Notes: generated by a model from the letters alone, not told the origin. 64,000 nt of DNA from Asanoa iriomotensis (GCF_016862515.1 NZ_BONC01000012.1:62001-126000); one strand, 5' to 3'. Positions 51,769 through 61,440 are shown, counted from the stretch's first letter. Translations and numbers: made by a program.

Positions 51769-52269
51769 ATGAGACATCTGCGGCGGGCTCTGCTGGTTCT
51801 GGCGCTCACGGGACTCGCGGGCTTCGGCCCGCCGGCCACCGGCGCCGCGGCCAACGAGGTGGCCAACCCGAACAGCACGCAGACAACCGTGCCCGCGCCG
51901 ATCCTGGGTATCGACTCGGTCACCCCGGAGAGCGGGTCGACGCCGGGCGGCTTCGTCGTCACGGTCACCGGCGTCGGATTCGCGCCGGGCCAGACCACCG
52001 TCCGGCTCTGCGACATCGACATCCCGCCGGCCGGCGTCCAGGTCAACCCGGCCGGGAACGTGCTCACCTTCACCGCGCCGCCGTGTGCGGCCGGTCCGAC
52101 CCAACTGCGCGTCACGACATCCGAGGGATCGGCCTCGGTTTCCTACCGCTACTACGCCCAGGGTTCCCTGCCGGTCACCGGCGGACCGGTCTGGCTGCCG
52201 CTGACCGGGATCGCACTGGGCGTCACGGGCGGGCTCGCGCTGCTGCTGACCCGCCGCCGGCGCGTCTGA
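51769..52269 (+). CDS. Sortase-anchored IPT/TIG domain surface protein
   Basis: 166-aa exported protein. Signal peptide ~1-28 (R-R-A-L-L-V-L-A-L-T), an IPT/TIG immunoglobulin-like domain ~45-130 (I-D-S-V-T-P-E-S-G-S-T-P-G-G near 48), then the sorting signal L-P-V-T-G near 137, a membrane helix and R-R-R-R. It should be covalently attached to the cell wall by a sortase; none is encoded nearby. ATG at 51769 has GGGGAAG upstream. A terminator follows the stop. Confidence 0.85.
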   Translation: MRHLRRALLVLALTGLAGFGPPATGAAANEVANPNSTQTTVPAPILGIDSVTPESGSTPGGFVVTVTGVGFAPGQTTVRLCDIDIPPAGVQVNPAGNVLTFTAPPCAAGPTQLRVTTSEGSASVSYRYYAQGSLPVTGGPVWLPLTGIALGVTGGLALLLTRRRRV

Positions 52270-52294
52270 GGTGCCCCGGCATCCCGGGGCACCT
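52269..52294. terminator. Terminator hairpin between convergent genes
   Basis: An 11-bp perfect stem (AGGTGCCCCGG and complement) with a 4-nt loop starts at the stop codon of the IPT gene. It also lies 12 bp from the end of the convergent metalloprotease gene, so it may serve both. Confidence 0.75.
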
Positions 52295-52305
52295 GCGCGC
52301 CGCGC

Positions 52306-55300
52306 TCAGTGGACGACGAGGTTGCCGCCGGCGAGCCTGATCTCCTGGGTCTTGGCTCCGTTCCAGTCGGACGAGAACAGCAGCGTGCTGCCGCTCCAGA
52401 GGGTGATCGCGACCGAGTCGGCCGTGCCTGGCTGGCCCCGGTCGGTCGCGGTCACCTGCAGGGTCACGCCCGTGGCGACCGCGGTCGGCCGGGCCGGGTT
52501 GGTCACGTCGGTCAGGGTGGCCGTCGCCCGCAGGTCAGCCCGTCCGGTGCTGCCCACGCTGCTCACACCGAGCGACTCGAGCGCCGTGCTGCGGATCTCG
52601 TAGGTCCTGCCACCGCTGCGGAAGCGCACCGTCGCGGACCTGGCGCCGAGTTCCACGTCGGTCTCTGCACCCACGGTTGCCGGGTAGGCGCCCGCGGACC
52701 GCAGCGACCGGATGTTGCCGCTGCCGGTGACGAAACTGCCGTCCGGACGGGCGACCTCGACCAGGGCAGTGCCGCTGCCCGTGTAGTAGTCGCCGACCAC
52801 GGCGGTGATGGTGTGCGAGCCGAGCGACAGCGACGCGCCGCACGACGCGGACCCGGTCGTCGTCGCACCGGCCAGCAGGCCGACCGGCGCGCTGCACAGC
52901 GTCGTGGCACCTTCCTTGAAGGTCACCGTGGCGTTGCGGACGTCGCCAGGTGCGTTGTCGACCACGCCGCCGGTGAGCACCGCGCTGTCCCGGACGGTCG
53001 CCCGCAACAGCACGGTGGTGCCGCTGCCGCCGGGCGCGGTGAACGCGAGCGTGTCACCGGTGTAGGTCGCGTCGGCGTCCTCGGTGGTCACCGTGATGGT
53101 GAACGACGTGGTCCGGGCGACGCCGGTGTCGTCGGTCACCGTGACCGTGACCGGGTAGGCGCCCGGTGCCGCCGTCGTGGCGCCGTTGACGGTCCACGTC
53201 CGGGTGCCCGGCCGGGTGCTGTCACCCGACGTCGACGCGACCGCGAGCGAGAGTCCCGACGGCAGGCCCGTGGCGGTCGCCGTGAGGCCGGTGCCGGCGG
53301 TGTCCGGGTCGCTCGCGCTGACCCGCACCGTCGGCGACAGGCGGTCGCTGTATTGCACGCTCGCCCCGCCTGCCGGTGCGTCGTCGGTGACCACCGGAGC
53401 GGCGTGTATCGCGATGTCGGCGTCGTTGAGGTCGAAGAAGACGTTGCCGACCGCCTCGATCCTGATCCGGCCGTGGGCGGTCCCGACGTTCGGCAGCACG
53501 ACGGACTCGGCGCCGTCGTTGGCGGTGCTTTCGGCCAGGACGTGCGGGAAGGTGGCTCCGCCGTCGACGGACAGCGAGATCCGCACGTCGGTCGCGTTGA
53601 CGGGAGCCACGTCCGTGCCCGCGACGTCCCAGGTGATCGCCTGTGCGCTGCCACCCTCCACGGTGGACGCGGAGGCGTGGGAGGTGACCAGGAACGGCCC
53701 GGCGCCCGGTGCGAGCGTGACGGCGGTCTCCGCGTTGCTGACACCGCCGCCGCCCGAGTGCCCGTCACGGGCGGTGAGCCGGAAGTGCATCGTCCGGTCG
53801 TTGTTGAAGCCGACCCAGTCGGCCGTGGGCAGGAACTCGGAGTAGCAGTCGCGGACGTCGGCCGGCACGTTGGAGCCGCCGCTGGTCGGCGGCGGTGGCG
53901 CCGCCGGGCAGGTGCCGCTCTTCGCGTTGGTGTTGCCCGCCGCGATCTGTGCCAGGTCGGGGAACACCCGCGTCGGGTCCGTCGACACCGCGTTCTCACC
54001 GGGCGAGTAATACTCCAGCGTGTCGGTGGGGCTGACGATCGCCGCGGTGCCGAACTGGCGGAACAGCGGGCCGTTGGTCTTCACGTTGCTGACCAGCGCG
54101 GTCCCGGCGGTGCTGCCGCCGGAGATCCCGCCGCGGTCGTTCTGCTCCCACAGGTAGGTGACGGTGTCGCCGTCGGAGTCGGTGGCGCTGCCCGTGAGGG
54201 CGAACGGCGTGCGCACCGGGATGGTCACGGCGTCCGGGACGGTGACGACCGGTGCGTGGTTGCCGGTCTCCTCGACCTGGTTGCCGCCGTTGTCGATCGC
54301 GCCGCCCTTGGCCGTCTCGCCGACGAAACCGGGGTTGCCGGTGATGGTCAACGCGGCCACGTTGGTGGCGGCCACCGGACCGCCGTTGAACGCGACCTGG
54401 AACCCGTCGTCGGTCAACGTGCCCGTGCCGCCGAACGCGGCCACGGTGACGGTCGCGCCGGCGGGCCACCCGGCGATCGCCTCGATCGCGGCCTTGATCC
54501 CCGCGGTCGAGTAGTTGACGCCGCGGACGATCGGTGCGGACTCGTTGCCCTCGAAGCCGATGGTGAACGACTCGCCGTCGGTGTCGAACTCCCGCAGCGA
54601 GACCGTCTGGACCTCGTTGATCGCCGGACGGATCGACGTGACGTACGTGGTGATCTCGGTGTAGCTCCGCTGCGACCAGTACGGGTCGCTGTGCGGCTGC
54701 AGGTCGTCCTGGCGGCAGATGCCGGCGTACGCCATGATCGACGATCCGCTGCCCGGCTCGACCGAGTTGGCCGCGCTGCGGTTGCCACCAGAGCAGTTGA
54801 GCTGTGTGCCGTTGAAGGTGTGGTTGCCGCCGAACTGGTGACCCATCTCGTGCGCGACGTAGTCGACGGCGTAGAAGTCGCCGATCGGTGTCGGCAGGCC
54901 GGTGCAGCCACGCGCCTTGCCGTCACCGCCGACGACGCCGAGCCCTGCCACGCCGCCGCCGTTGACGCCGAGGCCGAGGTGGCCGATGTCGTAGTTGCTG
55001 GCGCCGACGAGTTGGCCGAGCACGATCCGGTTGCGGTTGAGCGTGCCGCCGGCGCAGCCGGCGAGCTGGGCCGGCGTGAAGCAGGCGGAGGCGCCGCACG
55101 GCCCGTTGGGCTCGGTCGCGAGCGCCGGGGTGTTGAGGTTGGTCTTCTCGGTGTCGTTGACCAGCACCAGACGGATGGCCGTCTCGTCCTCGTAGACCTG
55201 CGTCACCCGGTTCATCAGCGTGACCTTCGCGGCGGTCACGTTGGCCGCGCCGAAGAAGTTCGCGTACGACGGGTCCGTGACCAGCGCGACCCGGTAGGTG

Positions 55301-55992
55301 CGCAGCGACACCGGCGCGCCGGCCAGCGCCTCGACCTCGTCCGCCAAGGCTTCCGCCGCCGACTCGACGTCGTCGCGCTCGACGAGGTCGCCGTGGCTGT
55401 TGGCCAGGTCGCGGCCGTAGTAGCTGACGTAGAGGCTCTGGTCCTGGTTGTAGTAGGGGTCGATGTACCAGGCGCCGTGCGGTGAGCGCACGGAGGCGTG
55501 GAACCCCAGGGGCGTCAGGTCCGCCCGGATCGTCGCCGTCGGGTCGTCGATGCCCTTTCCGGCGTACGTCTTGATCTCGGGATGTCTGGCGGCGAGGCCG
55601 GCCTCCATCACCGGCGAGTCGGCCAGCTCGAAGCGTTGGAAGCCACCGGCCGGCGTCGGCAGCGACACCACCTGCTGTGCCGCGGCGCGGCGCTGCCTGG
55701 CGCGCTCGCTGGGCGCCTTGGCCAGTGCCGAGGTCAGCGCGGCCCGGTCGAGCGTGTGTGCGGCGACGCGCTTGGCCCGGATGTCGGCCCTGTGTGCGCC
55801 CTTGGTCGGCGCCGGCTTGCCGGCGACCTTCGTCCAGGGCCCCTTCGGGTCGGCCGGGGCGGCGGCTGCGGGTGCCGGCGTCAGCGCCGGCAGCAGGGCC
55901 GCCGTGAGTATGGCGACGACGATGGCGGCGAGGCGTCCGCGCCGCCTGCCGTGACCGCCGTGTGGACTGTGGACATTGCGGGTCACGGCCAT
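52306..55992 (-). CDS. Secreted reprolysin-like zinc metalloprotease, multidomain
   Basis: 1228-aa secreted protein. A basic N-terminus and hydrophobic segment (~20-45) form the signal peptide; a propeptide-like region follows. The metalloprotease domain (~190-470) has H-E-M-G-H-Q-F-G-G-N-H at ~381, the metzincin zinc motif, and the Met-turn S-I-M-A-Y-A near 418. Beyond 470 are adhesion-type beta domains, including a cadherin-like D-S-D-G-D-T-V-T-Y near 605 and Ig-like repeats to the C-terminus. It probably degrades extracellular protein. ATG at 55992 is the only start before the signal peptide. Confidence 0.9.
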   Translation of the reverse strand: MAVTRNVHSPHGGHGRRRGRLAAIVVAILTAALLPALTPAPAAAAPADPKGPWTKVAGKPAPTKGAHRADIRAKRVAAHTLDRAALTSALAKAPSERARQRRAAAQQVVSLPTPAGGFQRFELADSPVMEAGLAARHPEIKTYAGKGIDDPTATIRADLTPLGFHASVRSPHGAWYIDPYYNQDQSLYVSYYGRDLANSHGDLVERDDVESAAEALADEVEALAGAPVSLRTYRVALVTDPSYANFFGAANVTAAKVTLMNRVTQVYEDETAIRLVLVNDTEKTNLNTPALATEPNGPCGASACFTPAQLAGCAGGTLNRNRIVLGQLVGASNYDIGHLGLGVNGGGVAGLGVVGGDGKARGCTGLPTPIGDFYAVDYVAHEMGHQFGGNHTFNGTQLNCSGGNRSAANSVEPGSGSSIMAYAGICRQDDLQPHSDPYWSQRSYTEITTYVTSIRPAINEVQTVSLREFDTDGESFTIGFEGNESAPIVRGVNYSTAGIKAAIEAIAGWPAGATVTVAAFGGTGTLTDDGFQVAFNGGPVAATNVAALTITGNPGFVGETAKGGAIDNGGNQVEETGNHAPVVTVPDAVTIPVRTPFALTGSATDSDGDTVTYLWEQNDRGGISGGSTAGTALVSNVKTNGPLFRQFGTAAIVSPTDTLEYYSPGENAVSTDPTRVFPDLAQIAAGNTNAKSGTCPAAPPPPTSGGSNVPADVRDCYSEFLPTADWVGFNNDRTMHFRLTARDGHSGGGGVSNAETAVTLAPGAGPFLVTSHASASTVEGGSAQAITWDVAGTDVAPVNATDVRISLSVDGGATFPHVLAESTANDGAESVVLPNVGTAHGRIRIEAVGNVFFDLNDADIAIHAAPVVTDDAPAGGASVQYSDRLSPTVRVSASDPDTAGTGLTATATGLPSGLSLAVASTSGDSTRPGTRTWTVNGATTAAPGAYPVTVTVTDDTGVARTTSFTITVTTEDADATYTGDTLAFTAPGGSGTTVLLRATVRDSAVLTGGVVDNAPGDVRNATVTFKEGATTLCSAPVGLLAGATTTGSASCGASLSLGSHTITAVVGDYYTGSGTALVEVARPDGSFVTGSGNIRSLRSAGAYPATVGAETDVELGARSATVRFRSGGRTYEIRSTALESLGVSSVGSTGRADLRATATLTDVTNPARPTAVATGVTLQVTATDRGQPGTADSVAITLWSGSTLLFSSDWNGAKTQEIRLAGGNLVVH

Positions 55993-56073
55993 CTGGACTC
56001 ATCTCCTTCGACGGGCAGACGCAACGACACCCTACGGCGAAGAAATCGAGCAATGGAAGACTTCGGATGTAAC

Positions 56074-56107
56074 GGTGCCGCGGGCCTGTCCCAGGGCCCG
56101 CGGCACC
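56074..56107. terminator. Terminator hairpin after the Tat TIM-barrel gene
   Basis: A 13-bp stem (GGTGCCGCGGGCC and complement) with an 8-nt loop, 11 bp beyond the minus-strand stop at 56118. Confidence 0.7.
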
Positions 56108-56117
56108 CCCAACGGCG

Positions 56118-57422
56118 TCAGCCCCTCAGGTTGCTCATGCCGTTGGCACTGATGATGCTGAAGCGCAGTGACTGGCCCGGGTCGGCGGACCCGCCCGGTG
56201 CGTTGTCCTGCTCGTAGTTCGGGTTGTGGAAACCCTTCGCGCCCATGCCGCTCATGAAGCCTTGGTAGTCGATGTCGCTGCGGGGGTCGCCGAACGGCAC
56301 CATGTTGTAACCGTTGCCCACGCCCACCGGGTCGGCGGTGCGGTCACCGTCCTTGGCGTGGAACAGCGCGTACCGCTTCGTCTGCTTGGCGACCGTGGCC
56401 ATCGGGTCGAAGATGTCCTCGACCCGGTTGCCCTCCCAGTCGTAACGCCAGCGGTGCTGGTGCTGCGCGACGTGTGCCCAGAAGACGTCCATCTCCACGA
56501 CGCACAACGCCGGGTCGGTGACGTCGAGGTAGTGCTGCATGAGCCGCTTGCCGGACTCGCCGCGGACGACGGTCGGCGCGATCGGCGCGCCCGTGACGCG
56601 GTCCTGCGTGACGGTCACCATCGGGCCGTCCTGCAGGAAGTGGTACGCCGGAGCGTGGTTGTGCGGGTAGAGCTGGATGCCCCACTGGGTGCTCAGCCGG
56701 TTGAGGGCGTCCCACTTCTCGCCCGCCACCGTCCACGGCTCGATGTTGCGGTTGTTGGCGCTGGTCGGGTCGCTGCCGGTGCCCATGTAGGGCATGCCGA
56801 GGACGGACGCGAACTCGAGCTCGAGCTGGAAACGCTCGTAGTCGTTGATCGTCATCACGCCGCCGGCGCTGCTCGGGCCCGGCCAGGTGTTCGGGATGAA
56901 GCCGTGGTTGCCGATCGCCTCCAGGTCGAACTCGTCGAGGAAGCCGCGCAGCGTGTTGGCGTAAGCGATGTACGCGGCCCGCGACGCCGCGGTGACCACG
57001 CCGCCCGGAGCCGGGTTGGGTGCGGCACCGCCGGGGTTCGCGGCGTTCTGGCCGTACCCGGCGAACTCGATCTGCTTGAAGCCGGCCTTCGCCAGGAACT
57101 CGAGCAGCTCGCGCCACCCGCCCGGCAGCGGGACCAGCGGACCGAGGTCGGTCGGGTCGTTCGGGAAGTCCGGGCCGCCGAGGTAGCCCATGGTCGGCGC
57201 GACACCGAGCGCGGCGCTGGCAGCGATGCCGACGCGGGTCGGCACGTCGCGCTGCGTGTAGGTGATCGTGCCGGTCTTGCCCGGCGGGATGAGCCGGCCG
57301 CCGGCCGCGGACGCGGCGGGGGCGATCACGGAGGCGGGGCCCCACGGCATCACCGCGGCGGCGGCGGTCGCGCCGGCGCCCGCGACGAACGTACGACGGT
57401 TGATTCTCTTGCGTGAAATCAC
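56118..57422 (-). CDS. Tat-exported sugar phosphate isomerase/epimerase-like TIM-barrel protein
   Basis: 434-aa protein with a Tat signal (N-R-R-T-F-V-A-G-A-G-A-T near 8) followed by a xylose-isomerase-like TIM barrel. Likely metal/catalytic residues are in I-E-F-A-G-Y near 110, L-Y-P-H-N-H near 260, V-V-E-M-D-V-F-W near 318 and H-A-K-D-G-D near 357. Similar proteins often accompany ThuA and PQQ-dehydrogenase proteins in sugar or polyol metabolism, as with the neighbour at 57506. Function outside the cytoplasm is inferred from the signal. Confidence 0.86.
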   Translation of the reverse strand: MISRKRINRRTFVAGAGATAAAAVMPWGPASVIAPAASAAGGRLIPPGKTGTITYTQRDVPTRVGIAASAALGVAPTMGYLGGPDFPNDPTDLGPLVPLPGGWRELLEFLAKAGFKQIEFAGYGQNAANPGGAAPNPAPGGVVTAASRAAYIAYANTLRGFLDEFDLEAIGNHGFIPNTWPGPSSAGGVMTINDYERFQLELEFASVLGMPYMGTGSDPTSANNRNIEPWTVAGEKWDALNRLSTQWGIQLYPHNHAPAYHFLQDGPMVTVTQDRVTGAPIAPTVVRGESGKRLMQHYLDVTDPALCVVEMDVFWAHVAQHQHRWRYDWEGNRVEDIFDPMATVAKQTKRYALFHAKDGDRTADPVGVGNGYNMVPFGDPRSDIDYQGFMSGMGAKGFHNPNYEQDNAPGGSADPGQSLRFSIISANGMSNLRG

Positions 57423-57467
57423 GGTCGTGCCTTTCTTTCGGTGTCAAGGGTGTTGCTGGGGGTGGGT

Positions 57468-57500
57468 GGGGCTGCCGCCGTGGGGGACGGCGGCAGCCCC
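57468..57500. terminator. Terminator hairpin after the ThuA/PQQ gene
   Basis: A 14-bp perfect stem (GGGGCTGCCGCCGT and complement) around a 5-G loop lies 5 bp beyond the minus-strand stop at 57506. Confidence 0.78.
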
Positions 57501-57505
57501 GGGCA

Positions 57506-60500
57506 TTACGGCGCGCTCACCCCCTGCCCCCCGAACTCGACGTAGTTGAGGTTGAAGAAGTTGTTCGTCGGTCCACCCGCCACCGGCCGGAACACCAGGT
57601 AGATCCGGTGCGCACCGCCGGGGTTGGTGACAGGGAAGGTCTGGCTCGCGTAGGTCGTCGCGTTCGCCGTGGCCGCGATCGGATAGGTGCCCAGGATCGG
57701 GCCGTCGACCGCGTCGAGGTGCACCTCGACCGCGCCGCTGCCGCCGGAGGTCCGGAACGTCAGCGAGTCGATGTTCTGGAGGTTGTAGGTGCCGTTGAGC
57801 CTGATCCAGTCACCGTTGCCGAGGCTGCCGCGCTGCAGCCCGCCGCCGGTGTCGGCCGTCGCCGCGGTGTTCGTGCCGCTCTGGTCGACGGCGTGCTCGA
57901 CCTCCTGCTTCTTCTGCAGGATCGTCACCTGGTCCACGGTGGTCAGTGCGGGTACGCCGCCCGGACCGCCGAGGTCGGTGTACGAGGCGCTGATGACGCC
58001 GAACACGTTGCCGCCGTGCGACACGTCCTCGGGGTTCGTCGGCAGCGTGCCGTTGCATCCGTTGACCGTGGTGTCCGCGTGGCCGTGCGAGTCGTGACCG
58101 AGCACGAACGTCACCTCGACACGGGAGCAGTCGATCGGGCCGTCCTGCGGGTCGCTCACGTTCACCGAGAACGGAATGGTGTCGCCGAAGGCGAACAGCC
58201 CGCCGTCGGTCGGCACGGTGACCTCGACGGTCGGCGAGGTGTTGCCGACGGTGATCGTCGTGTTCATCGCCGCCGTCTTCCCGCTCGAGTCGGTGACGGT
58301 CAACCGGGCCGTGTAGACGCCGTTGGTGGTGTAGGTGAACGACGGGTTCGGGTCGGTGGAGTCGGTCGTTCCGTTGCCGTCGAAGTCCCACGCGAACTTG
58401 ATGGAGTCGGCCGGGTCCGGGTCCCGTGAGCCGTCGCTGGAGAACGCGACGGTCAGCGGCGCGACGCCGTCGGTCGGCGTAGCGGTCAGCACCGCGATCG
58501 GCGCCCGGGTGCCCTTGACGTAGCTGAACTTCACCAGCTGCGCGTCCGGGTTGGGGTTGAAGAAGCCGTCGCCGTACGTGAGGAGGTAGAAGTTGCCGTC
58601 GTCGCCCCACATCATGTCCATGGGGTTGTCGCAGACGAACGGTCGTGCCGGGGTGGTCGGCGAAGCTCCGCAGTTGAGCAGGTTATTGATCTTGAAGACG
58701 TCGCCGGACGAGTCGAGCCGGATCTCGCGCAGGTAGTCGCGGGTGAACTCGCCGAAGAAGATCGCCTCGTCGTAGTACTCGGGGAACTTCGTCGGGTTGG
58801 GGTTGTCGGCCTTGTAGTCGTACTTGGCCGCGCCGTGCGGGCCGACGCCGCCGGTGCCCAGCTCGGGGAACAGCTGCGGGCAGGTGCCGGCGGGGCTCTG
58901 CATGTAGTACGCCGCGCACGGCGTGCCCAACGGGTTCGCGGCGTTGTTGTCCTGGAACGAGTACCAGAGCTCGGACCGCTCGATCGGGGGTGAGTAGGTC
59001 AGGCCGGTGTTCCACCGGGAGGTGTTCGCCGGGCCCCGGGTGGGGTCGTCACAGGTGTACGCCTGCGGCGGGTTGTCCAGCGGCGTCGAGGTGTTGAAGT
59101 TCCAGCGGTAGTACGGCAGGTCGGGCTGGTAGCACAGTGGCCAGCCGTAGTTCGCCGGCTTGTCGACGACCATCATGCGGCCGGTGCCGGCCGGTCCGCG
59201 GAACACCTGCGGGGTGCTGGAGTCGGGCGAGTAGTCGGTCACGTAGGCGACGTCGTTGTCGTCGACCGTGAGCCGGAACGGGTTGCGGAAGCCCATCGCG
59301 TAGATCTCGGGACGGGTCTTGCCGCCGCCTTCCTCGTTGCCGGTGAACAGGTTGCCGGCGGGCGAGGTGTAGGAGCCGTCCGCGTTGACCGTGATGCGCA
59401 GGATCTTGCCGCGCAGGTCATTGGTGTTCAGCGACGAGCGGCGCGCGTCGACGAACGGCGCGTTGTACAGGCCCTGCGCGTTGATCATGTCGTTGTGCGG
59501 CGAGAAGCCGCCGGAGTTGCCGCCGCCGGCCGGCGTGTCGTCACCGGTGACCATCAACAGGTTGTTGTGCGAGTCGAAGTCGATGTCGCCGGCGATGTGG
59601 CAGCAGGCACCGCGGTTGACCGGCACCTTCATGATCTTCTGCTCGGACGCCACGTCGAGCGTCGGCGTCGCGCCGTCGACGAACTTGAAGCGGCTGAGTT
59701 GGAAGTAGCCGTTCCAGGGGTCCCACACGCTCGGGTCGGCCCCGGTCGTCGGCGCGTTGGCCGTCGGGGTGGTCTCCGGGTACGGAGCTTCCTGCGTCAA
59801 CGGGGAGTAGTAGAGGTACACCCACTTGTTGTTGGCGAAGTCGTTGTCGACCGCCGGGCCGTACATGCCGTCCTCGCTGGCCATGTAGACCGGGATCTGG
59901 GCGAGCACGTGGGTGGTGTTGGCCGCGGGGTCGTGCAGGCGCACGCCGCCGCGCCGGTCGGTCTGGATCACCCGGCCGTCGGGGAACACGTCGAAGCCGA
60001 TGGGCTCGTTGACGTTCGGCGGCGCCGCGACGATGTCCATCTGGTAGTTGGCGAGGACGGTCGCGCCGCAGTCGCCGTCGGTGACCCCGGCCGCCCACTG
60101 GATGGCACCGCCGAGGTGCGCCCGCAGGTCGGCCGTGCCGTAGCTGTCCGCGGTGCCGCCGAGGCCGGTGTAGAACGAGCGGCCGCCGTTGTAGTCCTTG
60201 CACCAGGTGATCGGGTGGTCGACGCCCATCGAACCACCGGTGTACGTCTTCTCGTCGACGGTGGCGAGCACGTGGGAGAGGCCGCGCACGTTGGACGCGA
60301 AGTTGTACCACCGGTCGGTGCGGTTCCACCGCTCCGGCAGTTCCTCGGAGGCGGGGTGGACGCGGTCAGCGACCTTGATCGTGGCTGGCGCGACCGCCGA
60401 GGCGCCGGTGGCGCGGGTGCCGAGCACGTCGGTGAGGAACGACCACTGCGGTTCCGCCTCGATCGCCGAGTGGACGGCCACGAAGCCGCCGCCGTCGCGG

Positions 60501-60895
60501 TAGTAGTCCTCGAAGGCGGTCTGCTGCGCGTCGTTGAGCACGTCACCGACGGTGTTGAGGAACACGACCACCCGGTACTGCTTGAGGTGGGCGTTGTCGA
60601 ACTTGCGGGGATCGTCGGTGACCTGCACGGTGAACCGGCGCTGTTGCCCCAGCGCCTGGATGGCCGCGATGCCGGGCTCGGCTGACGGCGAGGTGGGGTC
60701 GGCGGACTTGGTGAAGATCAGGACCCGGAAGTCGTTGCCGTTGTCAGTGGCAACCGCGATCGGGTTCGCGGCCTGCGCGGGAACCGTTGCCTGCGCCGGG
60801 GCGGAACCGGCGACCACGCTCGTGGTCGTCAGCGTCAGCGCGCCGACGGCGGCCATGATTCGTCTCAGGGGTTTTCGGGGTACGACAGATCGCAT
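57506..60895 (-). CDS. Secreted ThuA / PQQ-type sugar dehydrogenase / PKD / CBM multidomain protein
   Basis: 1129-aa exported protein. Signal peptide ~1-40; ThuA-like glutamine-amidotransferase-fold domain ~55-270 (V-A-V-H-S-A-I-E near 142); six-bladed sorbosone/glucose dehydrogenase-type propeller ~285-780 (I-G-F-D-V-F-P-D-G-R, later D-L-R-G-K-I-L-R-I); PKD domain ~800-885 (W-D-F-D-G-N-G near 840); a beta domain; and a C-terminal CBM6-like module ~1000-1129. It probably binds a polysaccharide and oxidises sugar units. ATG at 60895 is preferred over GTG at 60901 because GAAGGA is then 8 nt upstream. Upstream lie a long dyad and a LacI-type operator. Confidence 0.9.
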   Translation of the reverse strand: MRSVVPRKPLRRIMAAVGALTLTTTSVVAGSAPAQATVPAQAANPIAVATDNGNDFRVLIFTKSADPTSPSAEPGIAAIQALGQQRRFTVQVTDDPRKFDNAHLKQYRVVVFLNTVGDVLNDAQQTAFEDYYRDGGGFVAVHSAIEAEPQWSFLTDVLGTRATGASAVAPATIKVADRVHPASEELPERWNRTDRWYNFASNVRGLSHVLATVDEKTYTGGSMGVDHPITWCKDYNGGRSFYTGLGGTADSYGTADLRAHLGGAIQWAAGVTDGDCGATVLANYQMDIVAAPPNVNEPIGFDVFPDGRVIQTDRRGGVRLHDPAANTTHVLAQIPVYMASEDGMYGPAVDNDFANNKWVYLYYSPLTQEAPYPETTPTANAPTTGADPSVWDPWNGYFQLSRFKFVDGATPTLDVASEQKIMKVPVNRGACCHIAGDIDFDSHNNLLMVTGDDTPAGGGNSGGFSPHNDMINAQGLYNAPFVDARRSSLNTNDLRGKILRITVNADGSYTSPAGNLFTGNEEGGGKTRPEIYAMGFRNPFRLTVDDNDVAYVTDYSPDSSTPQVFRGPAGTGRMMVVDKPANYGWPLCYQPDLPYYRWNFNTSTPLDNPPQAYTCDDPTRGPANTSRWNTGLTYSPPIERSELWYSFQDNNAANPLGTPCAAYYMQSPAGTCPQLFPELGTGGVGPHGAAKYDYKADNPNPTKFPEYYDEAIFFGEFTRDYLREIRLDSSGDVFKINNLLNCGASPTTPARPFVCDNPMDMMWGDDGNFYLLTYGDGFFNPNPDAQLVKFSYVKGTRAPIAVLTATPTDGVAPLTVAFSSDGSRDPDPADSIKFAWDFDGNGTTDSTDPNPSFTYTTNGVYTARLTVTDSSGKTAAMNTTITVGNTSPTVEVTVPTDGGLFAFGDTIPFSVNVSDPQDGPIDCSRVEVTFVLGHDSHGHADTTVNGCNGTLPTNPEDVSHGGNVFGVISASYTDLGGPGGVPALTTVDQVTILQKKQEVEHAVDQSGTNTAATADTGGGLQRGSLGNGDWIRLNGTYNLQNIDSLTFRTSGGSGAVEVHLDAVDGPILGTYPIAATANATTYASQTFPVTNPGGAHRIYLVFRPVAGGPTNNFFNLNYVEFGGQGVSAP

Positions 60896-60933
60896 CGGCA
60901 CTGTCCTTCAGACATGGCGGAGTCATTCTCGGG

Positions 60934-60986
60934 GCGCTTTCGCACGTGGAATGGCCAGTCGCCCATTCCACATTGTGCGAAGCGCG
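60934..60986. repeat. Long imperfect inverted repeat in the leader of the ThuA/PQQ gene
   Basis: GTGGAATGG (60946-60954) pairs perfectly with CCATTCCAC (60963-60971). Outside it GCGCTTTCGCAC pairs with GTGCGAAGCGC apart from one extra base on the left and ATT inserted on the right. It begins 39 bp upstream of the start codon, so the mRNA leader could fold into a hairpin of about 20 bp. Confidence 0.65.
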
Positions 60987-61156
60987 TGAATGTCGGCGCT
61001 ACGACCATCGCCGCCGAGCGAGATGTCGTGGTCCGACCCGATGATGGCGACACCGCCGATGCGCCACCGAATGTGCCGAAGGTGTGCCAAGGCTCCGGTG
61101 TCGAAACCGTACAACGCCTTTCGGTCCAGCGAAAGAGTGCGTCGTGCATTCTTCCA

Positions 61157-61170
61157 AGAGAGCGCTCCCT
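61157..61170. promoter_or_regulatory. CebR-like LacI-family operator candidate
   Basis: AGAGAGCGCTCCCT matches 11 of 14 positions of the CebR-type palindrome TGGGAGCGCTCCCA known from Streptomyces. The core GAGCGCTC is perfect. Position about 260 bp upstream of the ThuA/PQQ gene and 270 bp before the beta-helix gene. Confidence 0.45.
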
Positions 61171-61440
61171 GAGTCCCGCTGCGAAAAAGAACCAATTAAA
61201 GCGTCGTCCGGCTCTGAAACGTCACACTGAAACGCCGGCAGATTCGGATGTCGCACATTGGCCCACGGCGTCCGACACCGCGGCGGCCATCACCGGTGGT
61301 CGCGGGCGACCGCCGGGGAGGCCGCGCCCGACAGGAACGGACAAATCGCCCGGCCGGGTCGTTGTTGCCATATGCTCGATCTGCCTACTGCGGGGGTGCA
61401 TCACGGGCACGACCGCTGAAATATGAAAGACGGTCATCTT

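Larger units (their letters stand above)
60896..61440. other. 545-bp intergenic region between divergent exported-protein genes
   Basis: Noticeably AT-richer than the coding DNA. It holds the long imperfect inverted repeat at 60934-60986 and the CebR-like operator at 61157-61170. A 170-codon open frame at 60914-61426 lacks coding character and is not called. No RNA gene recognised. Confidence 0.55.

Noticed and set aside
52309-55485. 1058-codon open frame on + strand
   Set aside because: Antisense to the metalloprotease gene, with no recognisable domains and shadow-frame composition.
60914-61426. 170-codon open frame in the 60.9-61.4 kb gap
   Set aside because: No ribosome binding site, no domain, weak codon bias, and it spans the dyad and operator-like site.
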